A stretch of 64,000 nucleotides of DNA from Eutreptiella sp. 'Long Island Sound 2002'. Taxonomy: Eukaryota; Euglenozoa; Euglenophyceae; Eutreptiales; Eutreptiaceae. The stretch lies in assembly GCA_964036045.1 (NCBI GenBank), contig OZ038392.1:28035755-28099754 (forward strand). Direction: 5' to 3'. Of the stretch, positions 44,556 through 54,386 are shown one piece after another (position 1 is the first letter of the stretch; each line of letters begins with the position of its first letter). The notes under the pieces were generated by a model. It saw only the letters and a list, made by a program, of their open reading frames with translations. It made no database searches and had not been told where the DNA came from. A program made the translations under genes and the position numbers.

Positions 44556-45883
44556 CCAAAAACTGAAATCCAAAACAGTTCTACTTGATTCTACTTATTG
44601 CCCATGCCACCAGTCTGATTCAAAAAAATTTCCTGCACCAAAAAAAAAACCCTGCTCAGAAGTTTGAAAAAAATTCAGCAAACACACAGGCAGCACAAAC
44701 AGCCACTGAGCACAAAAACAGTGCTTTTTGAGCGTCAAAGGCGCTTGGTGTCAAACCCGTTTTTCTCATCTAGCTCATTTGAGCTAGGATCTACACAAAA
44801 AAACTGACGAACACTGAAAAACACTCCAAAGACAAGCCGAACGCACAAAGCGCCTTCTTGCCCAAGCACAAGGCTCAGGGTAGGCGCGCGTAGCTCAGAG
44901 CTGTTCAGAGCTGCGCTGGTGCAACAAATGACTGAGGTAGCGGATCTGACACGAACTGACAATGAGCTACGGCTGAAACCAGTTTGAACCTTGAAAGCAG
45001 TGCCTCTGGAGCACTGCTGCGAAGCATGCACGCAAAAACACACGCAACGCACACTGAAAACCTTCAGAAGATTTCTCTTGCGCCGGCGTGGCGCTCCTCA
45101 CTCCGCGTCCTGAGCGCGCTCTCTTCAGCGCGAGTCCACAGTGCTCTCCTCAGAGCGCTGTCACTAAATTCTGTCTGACGAAGGCACAAAAAAAACCAAA
45201 GCAGAAACCAGAAGATGCAGTGGGAGACTGCCACGCACGTGGCCTTCTACTGTGCAAGCGCGTGCAAACACACGCAACCCACACTTTGACCTTAAGTTTT
45301 TATGATTCCTGCAGTGCTACGCCCGCGCTGCTCTCTCTCGCCTTCACTTCAGTGCCGCCATCTCCGCCACATTTTCGACCTCTAACCTCCGGCAAGACAA
45401 GGGTCAGTTCCACCAGCATCTCTACCCACGTGGGAGCACTGCATCACCACGAGGCACACAACCAGGAGCACAGCATCAACCAGTCACTCAATGCTTGTAG
45501 CGCCGTGGAGGTCGTTCAACAGAGGGCTGCGCTTGCGGAGTCATCAACGAGCATGCCACCGCACCCAAAGCCGCAGCCAAAACAGCCATGGCTGCTGAGA
45601 ACTCTAGTTCGTCGCCACAAACGTCGACCCAGGATCCACGACAATGTAACTCGTTTTTTGCAAATTGAGCCCTACTTGTCGTAAAGGTGCCAACACACTC
45701 AGCTTTTCGAATATTTCTAAGTTGTTGATCCTTGTAGCGTTTCACTTGCTCCCTTGCACTACTGGTTCTAAGCTGCTGTCATTCACCACCAAACGTTGCA
45801 GAGCATGCACAGTGCAATCTCTCAGGTCTGGGTGTTCTCCGGCGATCTGCATTCACCAAGCTCTTCAAAAGGTTCGACAATTT
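44556..45883. other. Interior of element F, right part
   Basis: No recognisable gene. Longest frame is 45088-45684 (+), Ser/Pro/His-rich, without motif; on the presumed coding (minus) strand the longest is 105 codons at 44735-45052. Confidence 0.5.
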
Positions 45884-46142
45884 TGTTTACGGAACTAAAG
45901 GCGAGCAATTTGCAATGCAGCTGGTCCAACTCTCCACAATTTCGGATCGAAGTTGAAATCGGTGAAATTGTCAAAGTCCTTTCATAGTTCCAAATACCCT
46001 GATGTACAAGCAGAAATTTGAATATAAAACAGCACTTTTCATCAGCCTAAAATCCTTTATTTCTGCACGCGCGCGACGCATCCTAATCTACAGGATCGCG
46101 ATCTGGCTGCGGGCAGCCCCCTGCTGGGCTTAACCCGTCACA
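45884..46142 (-). repeat. Right LTR of element F
   Basis: Followed by target duplication CGAGG at 46143-46147. Confidence 0.88.
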
Positions 46143-46305
46143 CGAGGTGGTCATTTAGAGGGGCTGCATTGTACACTTTTGAGGTATCTTTCATTTCGGC
46201 GCGCGGACTGTATATAATGGCATAAGGACTGCTTTTCGAGGGGGGCGGGGCCTCATTCCCCGGCCCCCCAAAAAAAAGCCCCCCATGGGGGGGGAGGAGA
46301 CCAAG

Positions 46306-47447
46306 CGGAGGGGGGCTCCACAAGATGTGGAAGGGCAGTGTGCGGGCTGCCATCGCCTCTGAAGATCGTATCTGTCAGATGTGGAAGTCAAATTGCACAA
46401 TAGGCACGTGCATGATCAGGTATTCATAACAAAGAACGATGAGCATGTTGGGAAAAACTCGATGAAGCAATGATACATGATATGTTGTGGAGGCTGTGAA
46501 AAAGTAGGATTAAATGAATCCTTCGTTCTTCGTGCTTGGTGCGGCTTTTCCTTTGCTGGTGCTAGGCACCATCAAAAGAAAAGCCTTATTACGCTTTTAG
46601 CCATTTTCGGGTCACTTTTCTATGTCGAAAATGGAGCCGGGCGGTGACAAACAAAGGCAAAAAGACTCCTTTGCCTGGTGTCTAAGCTAGCAGCGCAACG
46701 CCAGAGAGGGTGCATTTGGCAAGATTAGCGACACAGGGTGCAAATAGCATGAAATTGACATATTCATAACTCGGGCCTATGGTATCGGATTTTGACGAAA
46801 TGAAGGGCAATTTTGGTCAATTTAGGGGTGTACTTTTCATTCTTGAGCTTAGAAAGGCGGCTTAATGCGCTGAAAAACGTAAAATCGAAAAGCGGTGCTA
46901 AAACAAAATGACGACGGCTTTTCCAGTGTACAGGAAAACGCAACTTCTAGAATCATTTCTACATCTGGTCTCAGATCGAAATTTCGTGCACTGTAGCCCG
47001 ATTTCACTTTGGACAGTCAAAATGAAAGATTGCAAATGCCGGCGACTGCGAAATGCACGCGTGCACAGCAAATAAATAATATGGCAAATGGATTTCTTGA
47101 GATTTCGGGCCTGTGGCTTATATATAGTGTTGTTCGGCACCAAAACGTTGCTAGTGCACCTTTAAATCGCATCCCTAGCTCATATGGAACTAGTGGATGC
47201 TGCTAAAGAAGTTAAAACCTTGTAAAGGTCCTAACTTTGCAGAACAGCCATGATTGATCAAAACAAATGTGACGGCGCGGATCAGCTCTCCGGGCCGGTC
47301 ATTTGAAGGGGCTGCATCGTACACTTTTGAGGTATGTTTCCTTTCAGCGCGCGGACTGTATATAATGGCATAAGGACTGCTTTTAGAGGGGGGCGGGGCC
47401 CCATTCCCCGGCCCCCCAATTAAAAGTCCCCCATGGGGGGGGGAGGT
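46306..47447. repeat. 1.14-kb unit 2
   Basis: Full copy, 1142 bp. Contains the conserved hairpin at about 46546-46590, a TATATAT at about 47119-47125, CTGTATATAATGGCATAAGG near the right end, and a terminal GC-rich hairpin with runs of G and C. Confidence 0.9.
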
Positions 47448-47454
47448 GAACAAG

Positions 47455-48594
47455 CGGAGGAGGGCTCCACGAGATGCGGAAGGGCAGCCTGCGGGCTGCG
47501 ATCGCCTGTGAATCGTATCTGTCGGACGACGAACTCAGATTGCACGGTATGCGCGTGCATGATCACGTATTTATAACAAAGAACGATGAGCATGTTGAGG
47601 AAATTTCAATGAAGCAATGATACATGATATGTTGTGGAGGGTGTGAAAAAGTAAGGTTAAATGAATCCTTCGTCTTTCGTGCTTGGTCTGGCTTTTCCTT
47701 TGCTGGTGCGAAGCACCATCAAAAGAAAAGCCTTATTACGTTTTTAGCCATTTTCGGGTCACCTTTCCATGTCGGAAATGGAGCCGGGCGGTGACAAACA
47801 AACACAAAAACACTCCTTTGCCTTATGTTTAAGCTAGCAGCGCAAGGACAGGGCGGTGCATTGGGCAAGATAAGCCACACAGGGTGCAAATAGCATACAA
47901 TTGACATATTCATAACTCGGGCCTATTGTATCGCATTTTGACAAAAGTAAGGGCAATTTTGGTCAATTTCGGGGTGTACTTTTCATTTTTGAACTTAAAA
48001 AAAGCGGGTGCATGTGCTGAAAAACGTCAAATCGAAAAGCGGTGCTAAAACAAAATGACGGCAATTTCGCAAGTAAACAGCAAGACGAGGCTTCTAGAAT
48101 CATTTTTTAACATGGTCTTAGATCGAAATTTCGTGCATTGTAGCCCAATTTCACTTTGGACAGTCAAAATCAAAGATCGCAAATGCCGGCATTTGCAAAA
48201 TGCACGCGTGCACAGCAAATAAATAATATGTCAGATAAATTTCTTGAGATTTGGGGCCTGTGGCTTATATATAGTGTTGTTCGGCACCTCAACGTTGCTA
48301 GTGCACCTTTCAATCGCATCCCTAGCTTATATGGAATTAGTGGATGCTGGTAAGGAAGTTAAAATCTTGTAAACGTCCTAACTTTGCAAAGCAGCCATGA
48401 TTGATCGAAACGAATATGACTCAGCGAATCAGCTCTTTGAGGCGGTCATTTAGAGGGGCTGCATCGTACACTTTTGGGATATGTTTCATTTCGGCGCGCG
48501 GATCGTATATAATGGCAAAAAGACTGCTTTTAGAGGGGGGCGGGGCCCCATTCTCCGGCCCCCCAATTAAAAGCCCCCCATGGGGGGGGGAGGT
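47455..48594. repeat. 1.14-kb unit 3
   Basis: Full copy, 1140 bp, same features (hairpin at about 47690-47733). Followed by the right GAACAAG. Confidence 0.9.
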
Positions 48595-48887
48595 GAACAA
48601 GGGACAATGTCTTCATCTTCACCACAAACCTTTTTGGTTGTCATACCTTTGTCCTCGGACTCTGCCACCACGTCACTATCGGAGCACAACAGTCCCTCCG
48701 AACTTGAAGACTGTTCTCGACTCAAACCAACACTGCCCTCATCTAACACATCCAACATTGCACAAGCAAATGGGTCTTGTTTAGCCAACCGGAGACTTGT
48801 GGAATCTGTCCAATTAAAGGTCCAAAAATTTTCGCTTTCATTGAGACCAGGGTGGCTGCCCCAGGGGCTTTCCTCCATGGACACCAT
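48595..48887 (-). CDS. 5' part of the split CENP-B/psq-type gene
   Basis: Minus frame from ATG 48887 (MVSMEESPWGSHPG). It encodes about 97 residues with an acidic, Ser-rich stretch (SREQSSSSEGLLCSDSD, EDEDIVPC). It is cut at the heptamer GAACAAG, after which the frame runs into insertion sequence (PPPPMGGF, stop at 48567). Codon phase across the heptamer is identical in both halves, so removing 38534-48601 joins ...IVPC to SQPDSD... and continues into the helix-turn-helix region at 37830-38526. The whole protein would be about 330 residues, with an acidic N-terminus and a C-terminal DNA-binding region. No upstream promoter motif was recognised. Confidence 0.65.
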
Positions 48888-49544
48888 TGGCAAAAAACAA
48901 GAAAAGCACCAAGCTCAAGCAAGGGTTGCTACAGTGCCGACAGGCAAAAGCCGGACCGGCATCGCCGAAGGACCTGGGACCCTCCCTCCGGAGTAGCCTG
49001 GGTCTGGATCTACCCGCAGAACCTGGTACTATGTAGCGCTCAGACGAAGCGCCACTGTGACGGGTGGCGATTTGAGCCGTCATTTGGCAAATGCGTTTTT
49101 TTTGCGCAATCGCTGAGGGCGCTCTGTTCCCAGCCAGGTAGCTGGCGATTTTTAGCACCGAATCGGGATCTGATGCTATGGGCCAGTAGCCTGGGTCCCA
49201 TTGAGCGTTTTTTCTATAATACCCAATCCCGCACCCTGCCCCTGCCCCCCCCCCCCCCCAACACCCCCTTCGGGGCTGTTGTGTTGATACAACAACTTTT
49301 CTACGTGGTACGAATGGCTGCACTGATTTGTAGGTCCTTGCTGGATGTCCGATGAAACTTTCAGTCAATTTTTTGGCCGTTTGCAAGGCCTTGGGCCGAA
49401 GTTATTGCCATATACAGTTCTGTTGGGGGTCCACCTCAGCGGTTTTTTAGCCTCCCAGGGCCCTTTCTTTTTCAAGTTCATGGGTCTCCCAGGGGACTTC
49501 AGTGTATACACCCTTGAATCTGAAATTGGTGCATTTCGGTCATA
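48888..49544. other. Upstream region of the split gene, no gene seen
   Basis: Contains a 14-16 base C-run at about 49245-49260 followed by AACACCCCCTTCGGGG. The 182- and 192-codon overlapping frames here lack any recognisable motif. Confidence 0.4.
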
Positions 49545-49880
49545 TACGGGGGGGGTTCAGGGAAAAAAAATGATACACAGGGGGGGTCCAGAGCACAGAT
49601 ATCAGAGACAGGGGGGGGTCCAGGACACAGAAATGACACACAGGGGGGTTCCACAGCACAGATAGCACAGACAGGGGGGGTCCTGGGCACAGATAGCACA
49701 GGGGGGGTGGTGCAGGGCACAGAAATCAACTGGTGGGGAGGTGCAGGGCACAGAAATCACATGGGGGGGGGGTGACAGCAATCACAGACCGAGGATGTCC
49801 AGGGCACAGACCTGACACACAGAGGGGGGGTCCACAGCACAGATATCACAGACCATGGATGTTCAGGGCAGAGACACGGA
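49545..49880. repeat. G-rich minisatellite
   Basis: About nine imperfect copies of a 35-45 bp unit built from a run of six to ten G, then TCCAGGGCACAGA and TnACACACAG-like sequence. The closely spaced G-runs could form G-quadruplexes on the plus strand. Confidence 0.85.
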
Positions 49881-50965
49881 GAAAGGAAAACGCCTTTACT
49901 CCAATTTTGGCATTAGTCTATGTTAGATAAAAATGTTGGTTTAAAAATAAAGAAAACCATACAACAATCAAGCTAACCAACAAGGCAAAGCAAAGCGTGC
50001 AACAACACTCACTAAGGTGAATCACTTGCCATGCCAAGTATGCAGTAACAAAGAGTCATCGTTGGGATCTACCTCTAACGTACACTCAACTAAGTCATAA
50101 CCTGACATACTATGTCCTAATAACTAGTCCCTAATCCTATCCCCGTGCACCACTAACCCATGGCGCTGCGAACAAAGGAAAACAGGATGCGGATAAGGTA
50201 AGGGTCATGGGCAAGCATGCTACCCACACAGACCACAACCACACACGTAACACACAAGGCGAGCATGTGTCCATACTGCGAGTCTTGTATTAAATTTGCA
50301 AAACATACCCAAAACATTCAGAAGCACCCACGCAATTCCAACTTATCACCAAACGCTATTTAATCATGAATAAAATCAGAGATGACGACAGAATTATCCA
50401 AATCGCGACAGAGCGCGGCTACAGCTGCGGCGACAGAAGACACGCAATTCTGTTAACGGCACACAGCACATTCACACAGCAAACACAGTACACTGACAAT
50501 ATGGCGACCCTCAATGAAAGGCAATGTTTTTTACTCCCCCCCAGACACCACACCAAGAGTTGGGTGTGTCAGGGGGCGCCATCTAACCAAGAAATTTCAC
50601 GGGTGTTATCATCCCTCAGGGGGTGCAGTGGTACCCCCCCCCCCTTTTTCTGGCATCGCACAGCAGTGCAGTCAGCATATCACCTGTGCAGGCCATCAGC
50701 AAGAACATGCTTCTACAGTCATATTACTCCAGGTAAAATCACGACGTGAGTAAACCCCTAGAGTTATAAGAATACAATACCTCTCTAATATCAATACAAA
50801 GCGCTTGTAAGTTCACCACCGGGTCTGTCAACAAAGGCAGCCATAATTTCTCGGAATACATTCAGAACATTGCCGTAAAATACAGACCCAGGTGTTGTTC
50901 ATGACATGCTCAAGACATGTAAAGAGTCTGGCGTACCTCCTTAGTCTCCAGTACGCACCATTTTC

Positions 50966-51454
50966 TCAAGTCTCACTTTCCTCACAGGCAGCAATCACTG
51001 TCAGTACAGCCTGGAGGCACAGGTACCCTGACAGGATAACTACAAGCCTGTAGCGAAGGACGGGTAGGATATTCCAGACCGGGCTACTCATGACAGGAAT
51101 ACCCAGTGAACAAAGGGTTAGCCTGCAGGTTCGGCCTGTTCCCATTCCATGCCTGAGAATAGGGTGAGAGCAAAGGAGGTAGAGCAGACAAGATTCAGCT
51201 ACTCCAATAGAAAAACAAAATACTGTGGCGAGTTTACTGCCAAAACCTTTGCTATAGCATCCACGGACTGGGTCGAAATTTTGACCCTGAAAAATTTCAC
51301 TGACTAAGCAAGTAAGACAAGCTTCAGGCTCCATCCAACACGAATGATAATTCAGACAAATGGTAATCAGCCCCTGCTGCTGTGGCGCACAGTGGGCGGT
51401 CCTTGACATTTCACACGGGGTGAGAAGGAGAGAGAGAGAGAGAGAGAGAGTCAC
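50966..51454 (-). pseudogene. Membrane-span-rich fragment of receptor-like cargo
   Basis: A minus frame of 162 codons with several hydrophobic stretches (ATVFCFSIGVAESCLLYLL, LVVILSGYLCLQAVLTVIAA) separated by Cys- and Arg-containing loops. It occupies the same end of its element as the membrane part does in the 19-29.9 kb element. No start or stop is trusted; it is probably one exon or a decayed piece. The right end runs into a (GA)n repeat at 51427-51450. Confidence 0.35.
51427..51450. repeat. (GA)n microsatellite
   Basis: Twelve GA dinucleotides. Confidence 0.9.
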
Positions 51455-53736
51455 TCAATAGGGCGCCTGCAGTTAGATACCTTGATACTCCGGGCCAGCA
51501 TAGGAGCGCATACAGACTTTCGGTGCCACCACCGGGTGTTGAAACACTCCCTCGGCTAACTGCAGGGTTACTCTCAACATGCCTCCCAGACTTCCGTCAG
51601 AATGGTTAGTTGGGGTGCTGGGGGGCGTGCTGGCTTACCTGGTGACCTTGGCTGGATACATGACTACTCTAACACAAAAAGCATCAATCATAACCCTGCC
51701 TCTGAGCTGACTGGCCACGTCGTTGCTTGAGTAGGGGAAAAGGGTATTTTTCTCTCAGTGTGTCACCCGGCCTGCTTTCTCTCCCCTGGCTTTACTACCC
51801 CAACTCGTCCCAGTTCATTCTCCTGAAATAAAGGAAAGAAGAAAAATGGAAACACCTCAGAGCGTGGCTAACTTGCCTCCTAGCTTACACATACACCACT
51901 ACGTAGAACATTCCCAATAACCAACACTATATTTGGCTGCTACTCCGTCATGCCTTCACAGCTCCCCCACCAGGCTACCTGCAGTAGGCTGTCGTACAAT
52001 CCTAAGGGTTTCTTAGCCGGGTGGACTAGGTGATGTTACTGTATTCGGTAGGGTCTTATATGCTTATCAGAGTCCAGAGGTTACTCACCTTTCGGCGGTT
52101 TCTGCGACGCTCCCGGCTACTACCACTTCTATCCTAAGATACTCAATACAGTTCACACAGGCTACAACTTCTCAGACGCCGTCTCAGTTGTTTACTCTCT
52201 GTGAATAACGGCATGAGCTTCACAGCCGGCATTCGTAGAATACTCATTAGGCTGCTCCACATGCTCAGTGGTAGTAAACACTTGTAACTTGAGGGGTGCT
52301 GTGGAGATACGGCTCATGGCCTCTCCAGCGTGCTTTCCACCTGTCGTCAGGGGAATTCATGTACATCCAGTACAGTATACACACTGACGTGTCATCACTG
52401 TATCATCAGTGCCTTAATAGACCAGAAAAATCATGTACGGTGCTACGTAGCAGTAGGGCAACAGCGGACCCCTGGGGTATTTACTGCGTACACCCTGTCA
52501 CCTGAGGCCTCATCAGGACCCTTGCCTGTGCTTTGACCCGTAGCACAGGGGTGCTGTGGCTTGCTCTTATGGCAAGATATCAGGGAAGGTCTCGTCTTCA
52601 TGGATAAAAAGAGTTATCCTATCAGCCACCCTCGAAAGTCCTTCATACCAGGCAATATTACCTCTGGACTGGTGTTCCATCACACAGCCTTCATTCCTCA
52701 GTACTGTTATGCAGGGCCTACAGAGAGCAAAGAAGGAACACGCTGTATCGACAGCCTTCAGATTCAGGTTATCCCTCAGTACCTGATCTCAGAGTGGGAT
52801 TGATAGGCACTGACGTTGCCTTTTTACCCCTAGGTAGACATACGCTTCTCCTATTCACACTCCATAGGAAAGAAATCATCCAGCCCGTAGGCGTCCCTGA
52901 GAACCATATCGCTGGTCTCAATGGCCAACGTTCCCTAAAGGAAAAAGACAAGGGCCCCAAAAACCTGTCCAAAACTCGACAGGACATGCGGGTGTACAGT
53001 CCCAACCCTCCAATCTCTGAGGTAGAGGGTGGCAGTTTTTTATCACTTGACTGGCTTTCAGTGATCCACCTTGTAAGGGAAAAAAGGAGGTCTCGCATCA
53101 ATTCCTCGGATGCTCTCTGCAAAGAGACACAAAGGTTGATGCAAGATCAATTCAACAAAACTCGCACAGTTCCCTGCCACAGACATGTCACAGCCGCAAG
53201 TTGGACAGCTCCCTATCAGGTACTACCGTGCCACCGAGCTTCCGGGGTGTACACCTACGAAAACTGCAAACCTCCAACTTCCAGATCATACCTCATCGGG
53301 GTTGCACGTCAGTTAGGCGGCTCAGTTCAGTAAAGTGACTTTCAGGGTTTCCTCTCAGAATATTCCCCCCAACCACAGGCTCCCTCAAACATTGCTCAAA
53401 GAGGCCTCGGTAGGTTATCGTACTTGAGGGGCATTACCTGTGGGGGGTCGTCACGTCAGGCTGGATGTGCCATATATGGTCAGGGCCTTGAGTTGGCTTC
53501 CACACCTGCAATATCTGTTGGCGTAGCGCTCAGGCCCCCCCCCTTTTTTTTCAACTGTAACCGCAACCTGAAGTAGGAATACCATCTGTGCGAGTGGAGA
53601 GAAGCGGGGTAACACACTGGCTTTTGTGGATAGCGCCCCAGTTAGCGCCTGAGTAGGGACAGGGGTGCAGATCAGGACACTCTGGAAGTTTTTGGACAGC
53701 GGCCCAGTTAGCCCTTGCGGAGAGACAGGGGTCAGA

Positions 53737-54386
53737 TCAGGATTGCATGTCGTCAATGTTAGCTGCCTTCAACTCCGCAACTGAAATCTGTTTTGGGGTT
53801 CCGTGCCAGTACCAGAGAATGTTCTGGTCATCTGTGCCGGTACAGTAGAACGGTCTCAGCATTTGGGCTCCTGCCCCAATCTGTAAGTGGACCGTATTCC
53901 CAAAATACTGCGCAATCTCAAAAGTGGCTATCGGTCCCTTAACCTTATAGGCCGAACTGATCTGTATGTTCAAGCAGATCTGCCACTTGTAGGCCAGGGT
54001 GAACTTCACCTCAGACCCAAGCCTTCCCACGCGACGACGTCTCCATGCACAGACACCGTGGGGAACGCCGCAGCGAACTCGCCACTGGCATTCCAGCCAT
54101 CAAGGCGTCCAGCACAGAGAACGTAGTCGCGTGGTCGTGGAGAGTCCCTCAGAATTGAGACAGCCTCAAAAAAAAAATAGGCACCGGCTACGAAATGCAT
54201 CCGTGCTGGGTCAGGTCTATCAGTGAGAGCAGAGCCTCTACGGCCAAGAGGACCCCAGGGACCCGCCGTAAAGTGGCAAGAGGCCCCCAGTATCCCGCCC
54301 TGCGAAGCATTCCGCCAACACCAAGAGACAACACCCACTGGACAGTCTGCAAGCTGGCGATCCACAGCGGTGCGCCCCTTGGGCAA
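53737..54386 (-). pseudogene. Gene-like minus-strand pieces, unrecognised
   Basis: Two overlapping minus frames, 54386-54006 and 54030-53737, both read like globular protein: one includes DYVLCAGRLDGWNASGEF, the other LAYKWQICLNIQISSAYKV and NILWYWHGTPKQISVAELKA. They differ by one frame at about 54010-54030, where GTGAAG could be a splice donor or a frameshift may have occurred. With the Cys-rich frame at 56613-56392 (CTADCPINCQNSRRFLNC) they would be the extracellular part of the same cargo type. Family not identified. Confidence 0.3.

Larger units (their letters stand above)
39516..46147 (-). mobile_element. Small LTR retrotransposon F (259-bp LTRs), split by element G
   Basis: LTRs 39521-39779 and 45884-46142 are near-identical, begin TGTTTACGG and end GTCACA, and are flanked by the 5-bp duplication CGAGG (39516-39520, 46143-46147). 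The G-run next to the left LTR on the minus strand (39780-39787) would be the polypurine tract, giving a minus orientation. Without the nested element its length is about 2.2 kb. It has no gag or pol. A plus frame at 45088-45684 (198 codons) and short minus frames show no recognisable domain. It is therefore non-autonomous. Confidence 0.88.
38534..48594. mobile_element. 10-kb composite insertion: three tandem 1.14-kb units plus nested LTR elements
   Basis: Flanked by the 7-bp duplication GAACAAG at 38527-38533 and 48595-48601. It contains unit 1 (38534-39520 plus 46148-46298, 1138 bp), unit 2 (46306-47447, 1142 bp) and unit 3 (47455-48594, 1140 bp). Units are separated by GACCAAG (46299-46305) and GAACAAG (47448-47454), that is, by further copies of the target. 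Unit 1 is interrupted by the LTR stack 39521-46142. Units begin CGGnGG and end GGGAGGT, have no inverted terminal repeats and no ORF. The class of element is not recognised. Confidence 0.8.

Noticed and set aside
38534-48594. The 10-kb insertion as an introner-type intron
   Set aside because: No GT...AG pair coincides with the GAACAAG borders on the gene strand; left open only as a test in the findings.
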